A DNA stretch of 64,000 bases from Sphingomonas sp. BK235 (GCF_004345855.1 NZ_SLXN01000006.1:248001-312000), one strand, 5' to 3'. Positions 42,408 through 55,722 are shown, numbered from the stretch's first letter. A program made the numbers and translations. Notes: generated from the letters alone by a model not told the origin.

Positions 42408-43502
42408 CTACTCCTCCGTGCGCAGCAGCACCGCCTCGCCGATCAGCAGGAAGAGCAGGAACGGCGCCCAGGCGGCGAGGAAGGGCGGGTAGGCGCCGAG
42501 ATTGCCCATCGCCAGCGCGAACTTGTCGGCCATGAAATAGGCGAACCCCAGCGCCATGCCGACCACCGCGCGGACGAACAGCGCCCCCGAGCGGGCGATA
42601 CCGAACGCCGCCACCGCGCCCAGCAGCGGCATCAGCACCGACGAAAGCGGCCCCGACAATTTGTGCCACAGCACGCCCTCGAGCGACTTGGTCGGCCGCC
42701 CCGCCTCTTCCAGGTCGCTGATCGCCGCGCGCAGGCCGGCGAAGGACAAGGCGTCGCCGTCGACATTGGCCAGCGTGAATTGATCGGGCGTGACCCCGCG
42801 CGCTACCACCACCGTGCCGAGCGGCACCAGCCGCCCCGAGGCGACGTCGAACCGCTTCGCCGGCCACACCTTCCAGCCGTCGCCCTGTCGCAGGCCGTTG
42901 GGCGCGGTCACCAGCCCGCGCAGGCCGCCGTCGGGATTGCGCTCATAGACCGTCACCCCGCCCAGCCGCGCCGCCTCGCCGCGCCCGCTGATCCGGTCCG
43001 CCGAGATCAGGTTGTTGTCGGCGCGCACCCAGACGTTCGACCGGTCGCCGCGGTCGAGCGGCATCGCGCCGTAATTCACCCGTTGCCACGCGCTCAGCTC
43101 GGCCGTGGCGCGACTGACGATGCGATCGTTGAACGCGAAGGTCAGCAGCGCGATGCCGACGCTGGCGATCACCAGCGGCGCGAGCACCTGATGCGCCGAC
43201 AGGCCCGACGCCTTGAGCGCCACCACCTCGCTGTTGGCGTTCATCGTGATGAGCGTCAGCACCGTGCCCAGCAGCACCGAGAAGGGCAGGAAGGTGGAGA
43301 TGATCTGCGGCGCGCGCAGCGAGACGTAGCGCCACACCTCGGCGTCGCCGTTGCCCGCGGTGGCGAGGATGCGCCCGCTCTCGCTCAGCAGGTCGAGCGT
43401 CTGGAGCACCAGCACCAGCCCGAACAGGATACCGAAGGTGCGCGTCAGGAACAGCCGCGCCATGTAGATCGCGACGGTGCGCGAGGGGAAGAAGGCGGTC
43501 AC
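42408..43502 (-). CDS. lptG: LPS export permease LptG
   Basis: A 364-residue LptG, one of the two permeases extracting LPS (or a sphingolipid-based outer-leaflet equivalent) from the inner membrane with LptB. There are three N-terminal TM helices (about 10-120), a periplasmic beta-jellyroll, and three C-terminal helices (about 275-360: GPLSSVLMPLLGAVAAFGIA, FLLFLLIGEAVLL). The GTG at 43502 overlaps the lptF stop. GLSAHQVLAPLVIAS is the typical cytoplasmic-loop and TM3 region. Confidence 0.93.
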   Translation of the reverse strand: MTAFFPSRTVAIYMARLFLTRTFGILFGLVLVLQTLDLLSESGRILATAGNGDAEVWRYVSLRAPQIISTFLPFSVLLGTVLTLITMNANSEVVALKASGLSAHQVLAPLVIASVGIALLTFAFNDRIVSRATAELSAWQRVNYGAMPLDRGDRSNVWVRADNNLISADRISGRGEAARLGGVTVYERNPDGGLRGLVTAPNGLRQGDGWKVWPAKRFDVASGRLVPLGTVVVARGVTPDQFTLANVDGDALSFAGLRAAISDLEEAGRPTKSLEGVLWHKLSGPLSSVLMPLLGAVAAFGIARSGALFVRAVVGMALGFAYFMADKFALAMGNLGAYPPFLAAWAPFLLFLLIGEAVLLRTEE

Positions 43503-44701
43503 GCGCGCGCCTCCTTGCGCCGGCGTCCGGGCAGATAGCGCGCCACCATCGCCCAGGCCTTGCCGAAGAAGCGCTCCAGCGCGCCGATCGGCTGGCCGCC
43601 GGGGACATAGGCCAGGGTATAATACATCCACAGGATCAGCGCGCCGAACAGCAGGAACGGCGCCCATAGCGCGATCAGCGGATCGACCGTGCCGCGCTCG
43701 CCGAGTGCGGCGGCATATTGGTTGATCTTGTGATAGGTGACCACCATCACGATCGACAGGAACACGCCCAGCGCCGAGTTGGAGCGCTTGGGCGGCACGC
43801 CGAGCGACACCGCCAGCAGTGGCAGCAGGAACATCATCGCCACCTCGACGACGCGGAAGTGGAACTCGGCGCGGCTGCCGTCGCGCTGCGCCGCGCTGGC
43901 GTTGGCGGCGTGGCCGAGCTTGGCGAGCTGGGGCAGCGTATATTCGAGGTTCTTGCCGCCGCGCGTGCGGAAGCTCTCGAAACGCGGCAGGTTGATCGGC
44001 AGGTCGTGCGCGGTGAAGGTCAGCGTCCGCGGCGTCGGGAAGTCGGGCCGGTTGTGGATCAGCGTCCCGTCGGTGAGGCGGAAGATGATGACGTTGGGAT
44101 CGTCGGTGGCGAGGAACTGGCCGGTCTCGGCGGTGACGCCGACCCAGTCGTTGCGCGGCGTCAGCGCGTGGACGAAGATGCCGGACAGCTGGCGCCCGCT
44201 CTCGCGGCTGCGCTCGATCCGCAGCGTCATGCGATCGCCCAGATGCGTGAACTCGCCCACCTTGATCGAGGCGCCGAGCGCGCCGGTGCGCAGCTCGAAG
44301 CGCAGCTTCTCGTAATTGTAGCGCGCCAGCGGCTGGACATAGCCGACGATGGCGATGTTGAGCGCGGCCAGCACGATCGCGTACATATACGGCACGCGCA
44401 GCAGCCGCGAGTAGCTCATGCCGACGCCGCGCATCACGTCGAGCTCGCTCGACGTCGCGATGCGGCGGAAGGCGAGCAGCACGCCCAGCATCAGTCCGAT
44501 CGGGATGCCGAGGCCGAGATATTCGGGCAGCAGGTTGGCGAGCATCTTCCACACCACGCTGACCGGGCCGCCCTGCGTGATGACGAAATCGAACAGGCGG
44601 CCGATCCGGTCGAGGATCAGCAGCATCGAGGCGATCAGCAGCGTGGCGAACAGCGGCAGCGCGATCAGCCGGGCCATGTAGCGGTCGATCGAGGTGAACA
44701 A
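43499..44701 (-). CDS. lptF: LPS export permease LptF
   Basis: A 400-residue LptF, partner of LptG in the LptB2FG transporter. It has the N-terminal helix IDRYMARLIALPLFATLLIA, the LGIPIGLMLGVLLAFRRIAT segment with the coupling-helix region ELDVMRGVGMSYSRLL, a periplasmic domain, and C-terminal helices ending in the basic tail YLPGRRRKEARA. The longest form starts with TTG at 44701; the ATG at 44677 is an alternative and no ribosome site decides. It is coupled to lptG. Confidence 0.92.
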   Translation of the reverse strand: MFTSIDRYMARLIALPLFATLLIASMLLILDRIGRLFDFVITQGGPVSVVWKMLANLLPEYLGLGIPIGLMLGVLLAFRRIATSSELDVMRGVGMSYSRLLRVPYMYAIVLAALNIAIVGYVQPLARYNYEKLRFELRTGALGASIKVGEFTHLGDRMTLRIERSRESGRQLSGIFVHALTPRNDWVGVTAETGQFLATDDPNVIIFRLTDGTLIHNRPDFPTPRTLTFTAHDLPINLPRFESFRTRGGKNLEYTLPQLAKLGHAANASAAQRDGSRAEFHFRVVEVAMMFLLPLLAVSLGVPPKRSNSALGVFLSIVMVVTYHKINQYAAALGERGTVDPLIALWAPFLLFGALILWMYYTLAYVPGGQPIGALERFFGKAWAMVARYLPGRRRKEARA

Positions 44702-44834
44702 GGTGCGGCGCTGCCCCGTGGCATCGGGCGGTGAACGCCCTGGTGAGGTTGCGGCTATACGGACCCGCGGCGCGCGCGTCAGCAGCGAAAAGCGTGGCGC
44801 TGCACGCGAATGTGGGGCGGGGAGGGGCTCAGCG

Positions 44835-45063
44835 CCTCCCCTGTAAGGGCAGGGCTATCGCATATGATGGTGTGACGCACCGGGCTCATCACATCCTGCC
44901 GTCATCCCGGGCTTGACCCGGGATCCATGGTGCCGCGTACGCATCAGCCCTTGTTCTCGCGGCACCATGGATCCCGGATCAAGCCCGGGATGACAGGACG
45001 GCAATCGGCGAGCGGAAGCTGTAAGAATTGCCCATATGCGATTGCCCCGCCTGTAAGGGGAGG
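44835..45063. repeat. nested inverted repeat containing family 1 (copy 7)
   Basis: Outer arms 44835-44866 and 45033-45063 are inverted copies sharing CCTCCCC, AGG.. and ATCGCATATG. Inside is a complete family 1 palindrome (44900-44994, CCCGGGCTTGACCCGGG type). GGGGAGG/CCTCCCC (44819-44841) also forms a local hairpin. After 45063 a GC-rich stretch with a further CCTCCCTGTCGAGGGGAGG hairpin runs to about 45183. No gene is seen between lptF and the hybrid kinase gene (492 bases). Confidence 0.82.
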
Positions 45064-45193
45064 GGACCGCGCCCGGAGGGCGTGGTGGCGGGGTATCGCC
45101 GCCGGTGATGGTCGCCGCCCCCTACCGGCGGCGACACCCCTCCGTCCGCGCTGCGTGCTGCCACCTCCCTGTCGAGGGGAGGATCTTGCCACC

Positions 45194-47119
45194 TCACGCC
45201 GCCGCGCGCGTCTCCCCCGGCGCGACCGCGGCCTGTGCCACCGCGCGCTCCAGCCCCGCGAGGGTGAAGGGCTTGCGCAGCACCGGGCGGCCGCCGAGAT
45301 CGATCGCCTCGTCGGCGCCGCCCGCGAAGCCGGTGACGAACAGCACGGGCACGCGCGCGTGGGTCGCGGCCAGCGCGGCGACCATCTCGGGACCTGTCAG
45401 CGTCGGCATCAGCACGTCCGAGAGGATCAGGTCGACCCGCTCCATCCCGGCGAGCATCGCCGCGGCGCGGGTCGGGTCGTCGCAGGCGTGCGGGTGATGG
45501 CCGAGCTCGACCAGCGCGTCCATCGTCGCGGGCAGGACGCGCGGGTCATCCTCGACCACCAGGATGTGCAATCCGTCCGGCCGCACCGCCTCGACCGCTT
45601 CGGCGGCAGGGGCCGTGGCCGTGGCCGGCACCGCGGCGGCCGGTGCCGCGGGCGCGCGCTCGCGCGGCAGCAGCAGCGTCACCGTCGTTCCCACGCCCAC
45701 GACCGAGTCGATCGCGGCGTCGCCGCCGATCTGGCGCGCGAAGGAGAAGACCTGGCTCAGCCCCAGCCCGGTCCCCTTGCCGACCGGCTTGGTGGTGAAG
45801 AACGGTTCGAACGCGCGCTCGACCAGCTCGGGCGGCATGCCGCAGCCGGTGTCGCTGACCGACAGCGCGACAAACTCGTCCCCCGCCACGGTGCGCCGTG
45901 CCGCCCGCACCGTGAGCGCGCCGCGTCCCTCCATCGCGTCGCGCGCGTTCACCGCCAGATTGACCAAGGAATTCTCGAGCTGGACCCGGTCGGCGCGCGT
46001 ACACCAGCCGTCGCTCTCGTCGTCGAAGCGCACCGACACGCCTTCGCCCAGCGTGCGTCCGATCAGGTCGGCGAGCCCGTCGAACAAGGTAGCGGTCGCG
46101 ATCGTCTCGGGGTTGATCGCGGTCTCGCGCGCGAAGGCGAGCAGCTGCGCGGTCAGCGCTGCGGCGCGCTGCGCACCGTCGTGCGCGCTGGCGAGGTGCC
46201 GCGCGGCGGTGGCCGGATCGAGCGCCACCGCGCGCTGCGCCAGCTCGATCCCGCCCAGCACCACCGCGAGCATGTTATTGAAGTCGTGCGCGATGCCGCC
46301 GGTGAGCTGGCCCACTGCCTCCATCTTCTGGATCTGGCGGAGCCGCGCCTCCTGCGCGCGCAATTCCTCGGTGGCCTGCGCCACCGCGCTGGTGAGCTCC
46401 TCGGCCCGGTCGCGCTGCGCGTCGGCCTCGGCGCGCGCGACAGTATGTTCGCCCAGCGCGGAGACCACCGCCCAGCCGAGCCAGATCACCCCGACGACCA
46501 GCAGCAGCCCGAACGCCGCCAGCACCTTGGCGATGATGCTCGACCGTTTCACCGACGCCTGGGCGTGGCTGGTGCGGGCCTCGAGCAGCTTGCGCTCCTG
46601 CGTCACCAGCGCGTCGAGCCCGTCGTTGATCCGCAGCAGCGAGCCGGAGGTGCTGCTGTGATAGAAGCGCGCCAGCGCCTGGCTGTTCTTGCGGTAATTG
46701 GTGTTGAGCGCGGTCAGCGCCAGCTCGTCGCCGCGCTCGCGAAAGGCGTCGCGGATCTCGGCGAGGTGGCGCGACTGGACGTCATTGTCGTGCGTCAGCT
46801 TCTCGAGCCGGTCGATCGTCTCGTCGGCGCGGCGCCAGTCCTCGTAATAGAGCCGGCCGAGCTGCTGGTCGCCCGAGATGACGTAGCGGCCGAGCGAGGC
46901 CTCGGAGCGCGCGATCGTCCCCTGCAGCGTCCGCACCAGGATCATCACGTCATAGCTGTGCCGCTGCGCCGCCAGCGCATCGTCGCGCTGGTGGTTGGCC
47001 TCGCGCAGCGTGAGCAGCAGCGCGCCGAGCACCGCGACCCCGAGCAAGCCCATCATCCACAAGGCGATGGTGCCCCAGGTGGAGGTCGGCCCCCCGCGCT
47101 CGGCGTCGTCGTACGTCAC
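45194..47119 (-). CDS. CHASE3-domain hybrid sensor histidine kinase
   Basis: A 641-residue membrane kinase. TM1 (about 15-38) and TM2 (about 197-220) enclose a CHASE3-type helical sensor (LQGTIARSEASLGRYVISGD). A coiled coil, a HisKA domain (GGIAHDFNNML, phosphoacceptor H278), a complete HATPase (N-box NSLVNLAVNARDAM, SDTGCGM, GKGTGLGLS) and a C-terminal receiver (VVEDD, phosphoacceptor D568 in LILSDVLMP, K in LRKPF) follow. Phosphorelay to an unseen Hpt protein is likely. The GTG start lies 36 bases after the spt stop on the same strand, so it could be expressed with the sphingolipid genes. Confidence 0.92.
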   Translation of the reverse strand: MTYDDAERGGPTSTWGTIALWMMGLLGVAVLGALLLTLREANHQRDDALAAQRHSYDVMILVRTLQGTIARSEASLGRYVISGDQQLGRLYYEDWRRADETIDRLEKLTHDNDVQSRHLAEIRDAFRERGDELALTALNTNYRKNSQALARFYHSSTSGSLLRINDGLDALVTQERKLLEARTSHAQASVKRSSIIAKVLAAFGLLLVVGVIWLGWAVVSALGEHTVARAEADAQRDRAEELTSAVAQATEELRAQEARLRQIQKMEAVGQLTGGIAHDFNNMLAVVLGGIELAQRAVALDPATAARHLASAHDGAQRAAALTAQLLAFARETAINPETIATATLFDGLADLIGRTLGEGVSVRFDDESDGWCTRADRVQLENSLVNLAVNARDAMEGRGALTVRAARRTVAGDEFVALSVSDTGCGMPPELVERAFEPFFTTKPVGKGTGLGLSQVFSFARQIGGDAAIDSVVGVGTTVTLLLPRERAPAAPAAAVPATATAPAAEAVEAVRPDGLHILVVEDDPRVLPATMDALVELGHHPHACDDPTRAAAMLAGMERVDLILSDVLMPTLTGPEMVAALAATHARVPVLFVTGFAGGADEAIDLGGRPVLRKPFTLAGLERAVAQAAVAPGETRAAA

Positions 47120-47155
47120 GCCGCGCGTTTACCTTACCGAAGGTTAACGAAAAAG

Positions 47156-48430
47156 CTAACGCGCGGGGATCGCGCCGACTTGCTGACCCGCCGTGGCGAA
47201 CATGGTGACCACGCGGTCGATCTGTTCGGCGCTGTGCTCGGCGCAGATCGAGCAGCGCAGCAGGAACGTCCCCGTCGGCGTCGCGGGCGGGCGCGCGACG
47301 TTGACGTACAGCCCGGCCTCGAGCAGCCCCTGCCACATCGCCACCGCCTGCTCCTGGTCCTCCAGGATCACCGCGACGATCGCGGAGTCGGGCGCGTCGG
47401 TGCCGAGCCGGAAGCCCAGCGCCTTCAGCCCGCCGTGCAGCCGCCGCGCATTGTCCCACAGCCGCGCGCGCTTCTCGTGCGCGTGCATCAGCTTGCGCAC
47501 CGAGGTGGCGGCGGTGGCGACCACTGACGGCGGCAGCGAGGCGGTGAAGATATAGGGGCGGCAGGACAGGCGCAGCGCCTCGAACTTGGGATGGTTCGAG
47601 ATGCAGAAGCCGCCGACGGTTCCGACCGACTTGGAGAAGGTGCCGATCACGAAATCGACGTCGTCGCCGAGCGTGAGGCCCAGTTCCTCGTAGACGCCGC
47701 GGCCGTGCTCGCCGAAGAAGCCCATCGAGTGCGCCTCGTCGACCAGCACCATGCAGCCGTGCTTGCGCGCCACCGCGACCATCTCGCGCAGCGGCGCGAT
47801 GTCGCCCAGCATCGAGTAGACGCCCTCGAGCACCACCAGCTTGCCCGGCTCCTTGGGCAGGCGGCCGAGCCGCTTGTCGAGATCCTCGACCGAATTGTGG
47901 CGAAAGCGCACGATCTCGGCGTCGCCCATCTTGCAGCCGTCGTAGATCGAGGCGTGGCTGTCGGCGTCGAGGATGACATATTCGCCGCGCCCCGCGATCG
48001 TCGAGATCACGCCGAGGTTGGCCTGATAGCCCGTGGAGAAGACCATCGCGTGCGCGGCGCCGTAGAACTCGCGCAGCGCGTCCTCGGCGTCGACATGGTC
48101 GCGGAAGGTGCCGTTGAGCATGCGGCTGCCGTTGGTGCCGCTGCCGAACTGCTCCAGCGCGCGCTTGCCCGCCGCGATCACGTCGGGGTCGAAGGTCATC
48201 CCCATGTAATTGTAGGTGCCGAGCAGGATCGTCTCCTGACCGCGGATCACCGCGGTGGTGGGCGAGCGCACCTCCTCCATGACGATGCCGAACGGGTCGC
48301 GCACGCCCGAGGCCATCAGTCTGTCGCGCTCGGCGATCAGCGGGTCGAACTTGGCGAACAGGTCGCGCGCGGTGGGCGCGGGCGCGACGGTCTCGGGCAG
48401 CGCCTCGGGCTGGAGGCCGGTCTCGGTCAT
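47156..48430 (-). CDS. spt: serine palmitoyltransferase
   Basis: A 424-residue PLP enzyme of the alpha-oxoamine synthase family, condensing serine with an acyl thioester to 3-ketosphinganine, the first step of sphingolipid synthesis. Active-site residues are in place: stacking H159 (DADSHAS), D231 and H234 (LVDEAHSMG), and the PLP-lysine K267 (GTFSKSVG). The sequence is very close to the Sphingomonas enzyme as I recall it (GTYNYMGMTFDPDVIAAGK, RPYIFTASLPPSVVATA). It lies 5 bases after the acp gene, so the acyl donor may be acyl-ACP. Confidence 0.95.
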   Translation of the reverse strand: MTETGLQPEALPETVAPAPTARDLFAKFDPLIAERDRLMASGVRDPFGIVMEEVRSPTTAVIRGQETILLGTYNYMGMTFDPDVIAAGKRALEQFGSGTNGSRMLNGTFRDHVDAEDALREFYGAAHAMVFSTGYQANLGVISTIAGRGEYVILDADSHASIYDGCKMGDAEIVRFRHNSVEDLDKRLGRLPKEPGKLVVLEGVYSMLGDIAPLREMVAVARKHGCMVLVDEAHSMGFFGEHGRGVYEELGLTLGDDVDFVIGTFSKSVGTVGGFCISNHPKFEALRLSCRPYIFTASLPPSVVATAATSVRKLMHAHEKRARLWDNARRLHGGLKALGFRLGTDAPDSAIVAVILEDQEQAVAMWQGLLEAGLYVNVARPPATPTGTFLLRCSICAEHSAEQIDRVVTMFATAGQQVGAIPAR

Positions 48431-48435
48431 CGCGG

Positions 48436-48678
48436 TCAGCCCCGCAGCTTCTCGACCGCGTCGGCGAGCTGCCCCACGGTCTCGATCTCGGCCTGCATGT
48501 TCATCGTGATGATGATGTCGAACTCGTCCTCGATCGCGGCGACGAAGTCCATCACGGTGAGCGAGTCCCACTCCAGGTCGCCCTGGAAGGTGGTCGCCTC
48601 GGTGATCTCGATGCCCTTCTTGTTGAAGGGTTCGATCTGCGCGCGGAGCGTGTCGAGGATCGTGCTGCGGTCGGTCAT
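48436..48678 (-). CDS. acyl carrier protein for sphingolipid synthesis
   Basis: An 80-residue acyl carrier protein. The phosphopantetheine serine is S39 in LEWDSLTVMDF, with the helix-2 segment FVAAIEDEFDIIITM. Its place between the ceramide-reductase-like gene and spt matches the dedicated ACP used in Caulobacter sphingolipid synthesis (AcpR). It is more divergent than a housekeeping AcpP (an FNKKGIEITEATTF loop precedes the site). Start is the ATG at 48678. Confidence 0.9.
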   Translation of the reverse strand: MTDRSTILDTLRAQIEPFNKKGIEITEATTFQGDLEWDSLTVMDFVAAIEDEFDIIITMNMQAEIETVGQLADAVEKLRG

Positions 48679-48721
48679 AAGCTCGGCTGTGGCCTTGAAA
48701 TGCGGCGGATGTCGGGCCGCG

Positions 48722-49627
48722 CTATAGCAGGCCCTGGGCGCGATACCATCGCGCCGTGGCGGCCAGCCCCGCCGCCGCGCCGATCCGCGCGCGCCACAGC
48801 TCGGGCGGGGGCGCCTTGGCGGGATCGGCGGTCCAGTCGGGGTGGACCATATAAGCGACACGGTCGGCGGTGAGCTTGGCGTTGGCGCCGCGGAACAGCG
48901 CGTCACCGCGCGCGGCGAGGCGGAGCAAGGCGGCGGGCAGCGGCAGCGGCAGCGCGCGGCGGCCCACCGCGGCGGCGATCGCGCGGGCGAAGTCGGTGTA
49001 GCGCAGCGCGCCGTCGGAACTGGCGGGCTCGTAGAGGGCGTGCGCGCCCGCACCCGGTCGCCCGGCGAGGGTGAGCAGCAGCCGCGCGAGGTCGTCGACG
49101 TGGATGATCGAGAGCCGGCCGTTGGGGGGCAAGGGCACGACACCGCGCCGCGCCGCGCGGAACAGGTCGCGCTGCTCCATGTCGCCGGGGCCGTAGACGC
49201 CGGGCGGACGGACGATCGTCCAGTCGAGCCCGCTTTCGTGCACGACCGCCTCGGCACCGGCCTTCGACCAACCGTAATTGGAGAGCGTCGGCTCGCGCGC
49301 GGCGAGCGAGGAGACGTGGACGAAGCGGGCGACTCCCCACACCTTGGCCGCCTCGACCACGGCGCGCGTACCCTCGATGTTGGCGGCGGCGAAAGCGGGG
49401 CGGTCGGGCGCGTTCACCGCGCCGGCGACGTGGATCACCGCGTCCGCGGTCGACGCCAGCGCCGAGAGCGCCGCCGAATCGTCGAGCGCGCCGCTCACCC
49501 AGGTCACGCCCTCGCGCCCCGGCTGCGCCCGCCGCGCCAGTGCGCGCACTTCGTGTCCCGCGGCGAGTGCCTGCTCCAGCAGCGCACCGCCGACGAAGCC
49601 GGTCGCCCCGGTCAGCGCCAGGATCAC
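48722..49627 (-). CDS. cerR: NAD(P)-dependent epimerase family; probable ceramide reductase
   Basis: A 301-residue extended short-chain dehydrogenase. Rossmann GATGFVGG is at about 7-14, VAGAVN at about 66-71, YGWSK gives the catalytic Tyr/Lys (about 117-121), and RPPGVYGPGD follows. In Caulobacter a homologue beside spt and acp reduces 3-ketoceramide (CerR), and the gene order here supports that role; the name is by context. The GTG at 49627 overlaps the proB stop. Other sphingolipid genes (ceramide synthase, acyl-CoA synthetase) are not in this window. Confidence 0.82.
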   Translation of the reverse strand: MILALTGATGFVGGALLEQALAAGHEVRALARRAQPGREGVTWVSGALDDSAALSALASTADAVIHVAGAVNAPDRPAFAAANIEGTRAVVEAAKVWGVARFVHVSSLAAREPTLSNYGWSKAGAEAVVHESGLDWTIVRPPGVYGPGDMEQRDLFRAARRGVVPLPPNGRLSIIHVDDLARLLLTLAGRPGAGAHALYEPASSDGALRYTDFARAIAAAVGRRALPLPLPAALLRLAARGDALFRGANAKLTADRVAYMVHPDWTADPAKAPPPELWRARIGAAAGLAATARWYRAQGLL

Positions 49628-50727
49628 AGCAGCGCCATATGGTTGCGGTGGACCAGCGCGGCGCGCGGGGCATAGCCGAGGATCGCCGCCTGCTCGTCGC
49701 TGCGGCGCCCGAGCAGCCGCACCGCCTCGCCTGCGTCATATTCGGCGAGACCGCGCGCGATCGTCCCCGTCGGCCCCTCGATGGTGACGAGATCGCCGCG
49801 CGCGAACTCTCCCTCCACCCGCGTTACGCCGGCGGCGAGCAGGCTGCGGCCCTCGGTCAGCGCGCGCGCCGCGCCGGCGTCGACGTGGAGCGCGCCGCGT
49901 GCGGTCAGCCCGCCGGCGAGCCACGCCTTGCGCGCGGGCGCGGCGCGCTCGGCGACGAAGAGCGTGTGCCGCGCCGCGGCCGACAGCGGCGCCTCGGCGC
50001 GCCCCGAGGCGATCGCGAGCGCCGCGCCCGCGGCATTGGCGATCCGCGCCGCCGCGATCTTGGAGACCATGCCGCCCGAGCCCATGCCCGAGGCCGAGCC
50101 GCGGTCGGCCATCGCCTCGATCGCGGCGTCGATGCGCTCGACGCGTTCGATGTGCCGAGCGCCGGGCAGCGCGGGGTTGCGGTCGTACAGGCCGTCGACG
50201 TCGGAGAGCAGCACCACGCCCTGCGCCGCCGCGGCCTGCGCCACGCGCGCGGCGAGCCGGTCGTTGTCGCCGAAGCGGATCTCCTCGGTGGCGACCGAAT
50301 CGTTCTCGTTGATCACGGGCACGACGCCGAGCTGGAGCAGCCGGTTGAGCGTCGCCGCGGCGTTGAGGTAGCGGCGCCGCTCCTCCAGGTCGCCGAGCGT
50401 GACGAGCATCTGCGCCGCGGTGAGCCCGCGCGCGCCGAGCACCTCGGCCCACACGCCGGCGAGCGCGATCTGCCCGGTCGCGGCGGCGGCCTGCGCGTCC
50501 TCCAGGCTGGCACGCCCGCCCTTGGCGAGCCCGAGCCGGCGCGCGCCGAGCGCGATCGCGCCCGAGGAGACCACCGCGACCTGCTGCCCGGCGGCGACTC
50601 GCTCGGCGATGGCGGCGGCGATCGTCTCGAGCCAGGCGCGGCGCACCCCGCCGGCGTCGTCGACGAGCAGCGCCGAGCCGATCTTAACGATCAGGCGCGG
50701 GCAGGCGGCGGGCGGGAACAGCGACAT
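49624..50727 (-). CDS. proB: glutamate 5-kinase
   Basis: A 367-residue glutamate 5-kinase, first step of proline synthesis. The amino-acid-kinase domain spans 1 to about 255 (LIVKIGSALLVDD, VVSSGAIALGARRLGL, INENDSVATEEIRFGDNDRL, GMGSGGMVSKIAAARIA). A C-terminal PUA domain (about 280-360: GALHVDAGAARALTEGRSLL) completes it. The ATG at 50727 opens MSLFPPAACPRLIVKIG. It is coupled to cerR, so proline and sphingolipid genes share a transcription unit here. Confidence 0.95.
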   Translation of the reverse strand: MSLFPPAACPRLIVKIGSALLVDDAGGVRRAWLETIAAAIAERVAAGQQVAVVSSGAIALGARRLGLAKGGRASLEDAQAAAATGQIALAGVWAEVLGARGLTAAQMLVTLGDLEERRRYLNAAATLNRLLQLGVVPVINENDSVATEEIRFGDNDRLAARVAQAAAAQGVVLLSDVDGLYDRNPALPGARHIERVERIDAAIEAMADRGSASGMGSGGMVSKIAAARIANAAGAALAIASGRAEAPLSAAARHTLFVAERAAPARKAWLAGGLTARGALHVDAGAARALTEGRSLLAAGVTRVEGEFARGDLVTIEGPTGTIARGLAEYDAGEAVRLLGRRSDEQAAILGYAPRAALVHRNHMALL

Positions 50728-50762
50728 GGCGCGGCGAGCGGTAGCGCGCGCGTGCGCCGGGC

Positions 50763-51326
50763 TCAATCGCGCGCGAAAATCTCGGCGTGGGGAAGGGTGA
50801 GGCCCAGCGCGGGCAGGGCGAGGTCGATGGGGGCATCGTGCGCGACGTCGCTCCACGCGCGCGGCCCGGTGCGTTGGAGCACGCGCAGGCGCTCGGCCGC
50901 GATGTCGACGAACACGATCGTGTCGACGCTGGGCAGCGCCTTATACTCCTCCAGCTTGACGTTGAGATCGGTGCGCGCCGTGCTGCCGGAGAGCACCTCG
51001 AACAGGACGCGCGGGTCGGTGAAGGCCTTGGCAGCGTCGAACGCCGGATCGTTCTTGCCGCAGAAGACAGCGACGTCCGGGAAGCGGACCGACAGATCGT
51101 GGGTCCGCGTCGCCATGTCCGCGTTGTAGGGGGAGCAGCCGCTGCCACGCAGTCGCGAGCCGAGCGCCAGGAAGATGTTCCCGCTTACCCGGGCATGGCG
51201 CGCCGAACCGCCGGCCATCATGCGCACGACGCCGTTGTCCAGCTCCGCCTTGTCTTCCCCGAAGTCCATCTCGAGGAAGCGGTCGGCGGTCAGCAGCGGG
51301 TAGTCGGGCGTGATCTGCGTGGCCAT
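50763..51326 (-). CDS. Uma2 family endonuclease-like protein
   Basis: A 187-residue DUF820/Uma2 protein with a PD-(D/E)XK-type core: LDNGVVRMMAG (about 29-39), RFPDVAVF with the catalytic Asp (about 81-88), and FEVLSGSTARTDLNVKLEEY with E-x-L..D..KLxxY (about 109-128). FVDIAAERLRVLQR follows. The residues of a restriction-endonuclease-fold site are present, but the cellular role of the family is unclear. It lies between obgE and proB, which are often adjacent in sphingomonads, with short gaps (26 and 35 bases). Confidence 0.85.
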   Translation of the reverse strand: MATQITPDYPLLTADRFLEMDFGEDKAELDNGVVRMMAGGSARHARVSGNIFLALGSRLRGSGCSPYNADMATRTHDLSVRFPDVAVFCGKNDPAFDAAKAFTDPRVLFEVLSGSTARTDLNVKLEEYKALPSVDTIVFVDIAAERLRVLQRTGPRAWSDVAHDAPIDLALPALGLTLPHAEIFARD

Positions 51327-51352
51327 GACTCCCTTATAGGCGTCGCCTCAAT

Positions 51353-55517
<4,165 letters not shown>

Positions 55518-55722
55518 GTATCAACTTCCCCTTAGGAGTCGTCGACCGGCGAGCAACGGCGCCCCGCATTTGCTGCGGTGACCCGGCAGGCCGATCCCTG
55601 CGCGGACCTTAATCACGGGCAAGCCGCGGACAAGCATTTGCCGCAGTGCGGTAAGTCGATCGTGGGGGAGGTGTGACGATTATGCGACAGGTGTGTCCGT
55701 TACCGGGCAGTGGCGGGCGCGG

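Noticed and set aside
44927..47527. An 866-codon open frame opposite the hybrid kinase gene
   Set aside because: It runs through a repeat, the antisense of the kinase and the antisense of spt. Arg/Gly/His-rich, no domain; a shadow of the real genes.
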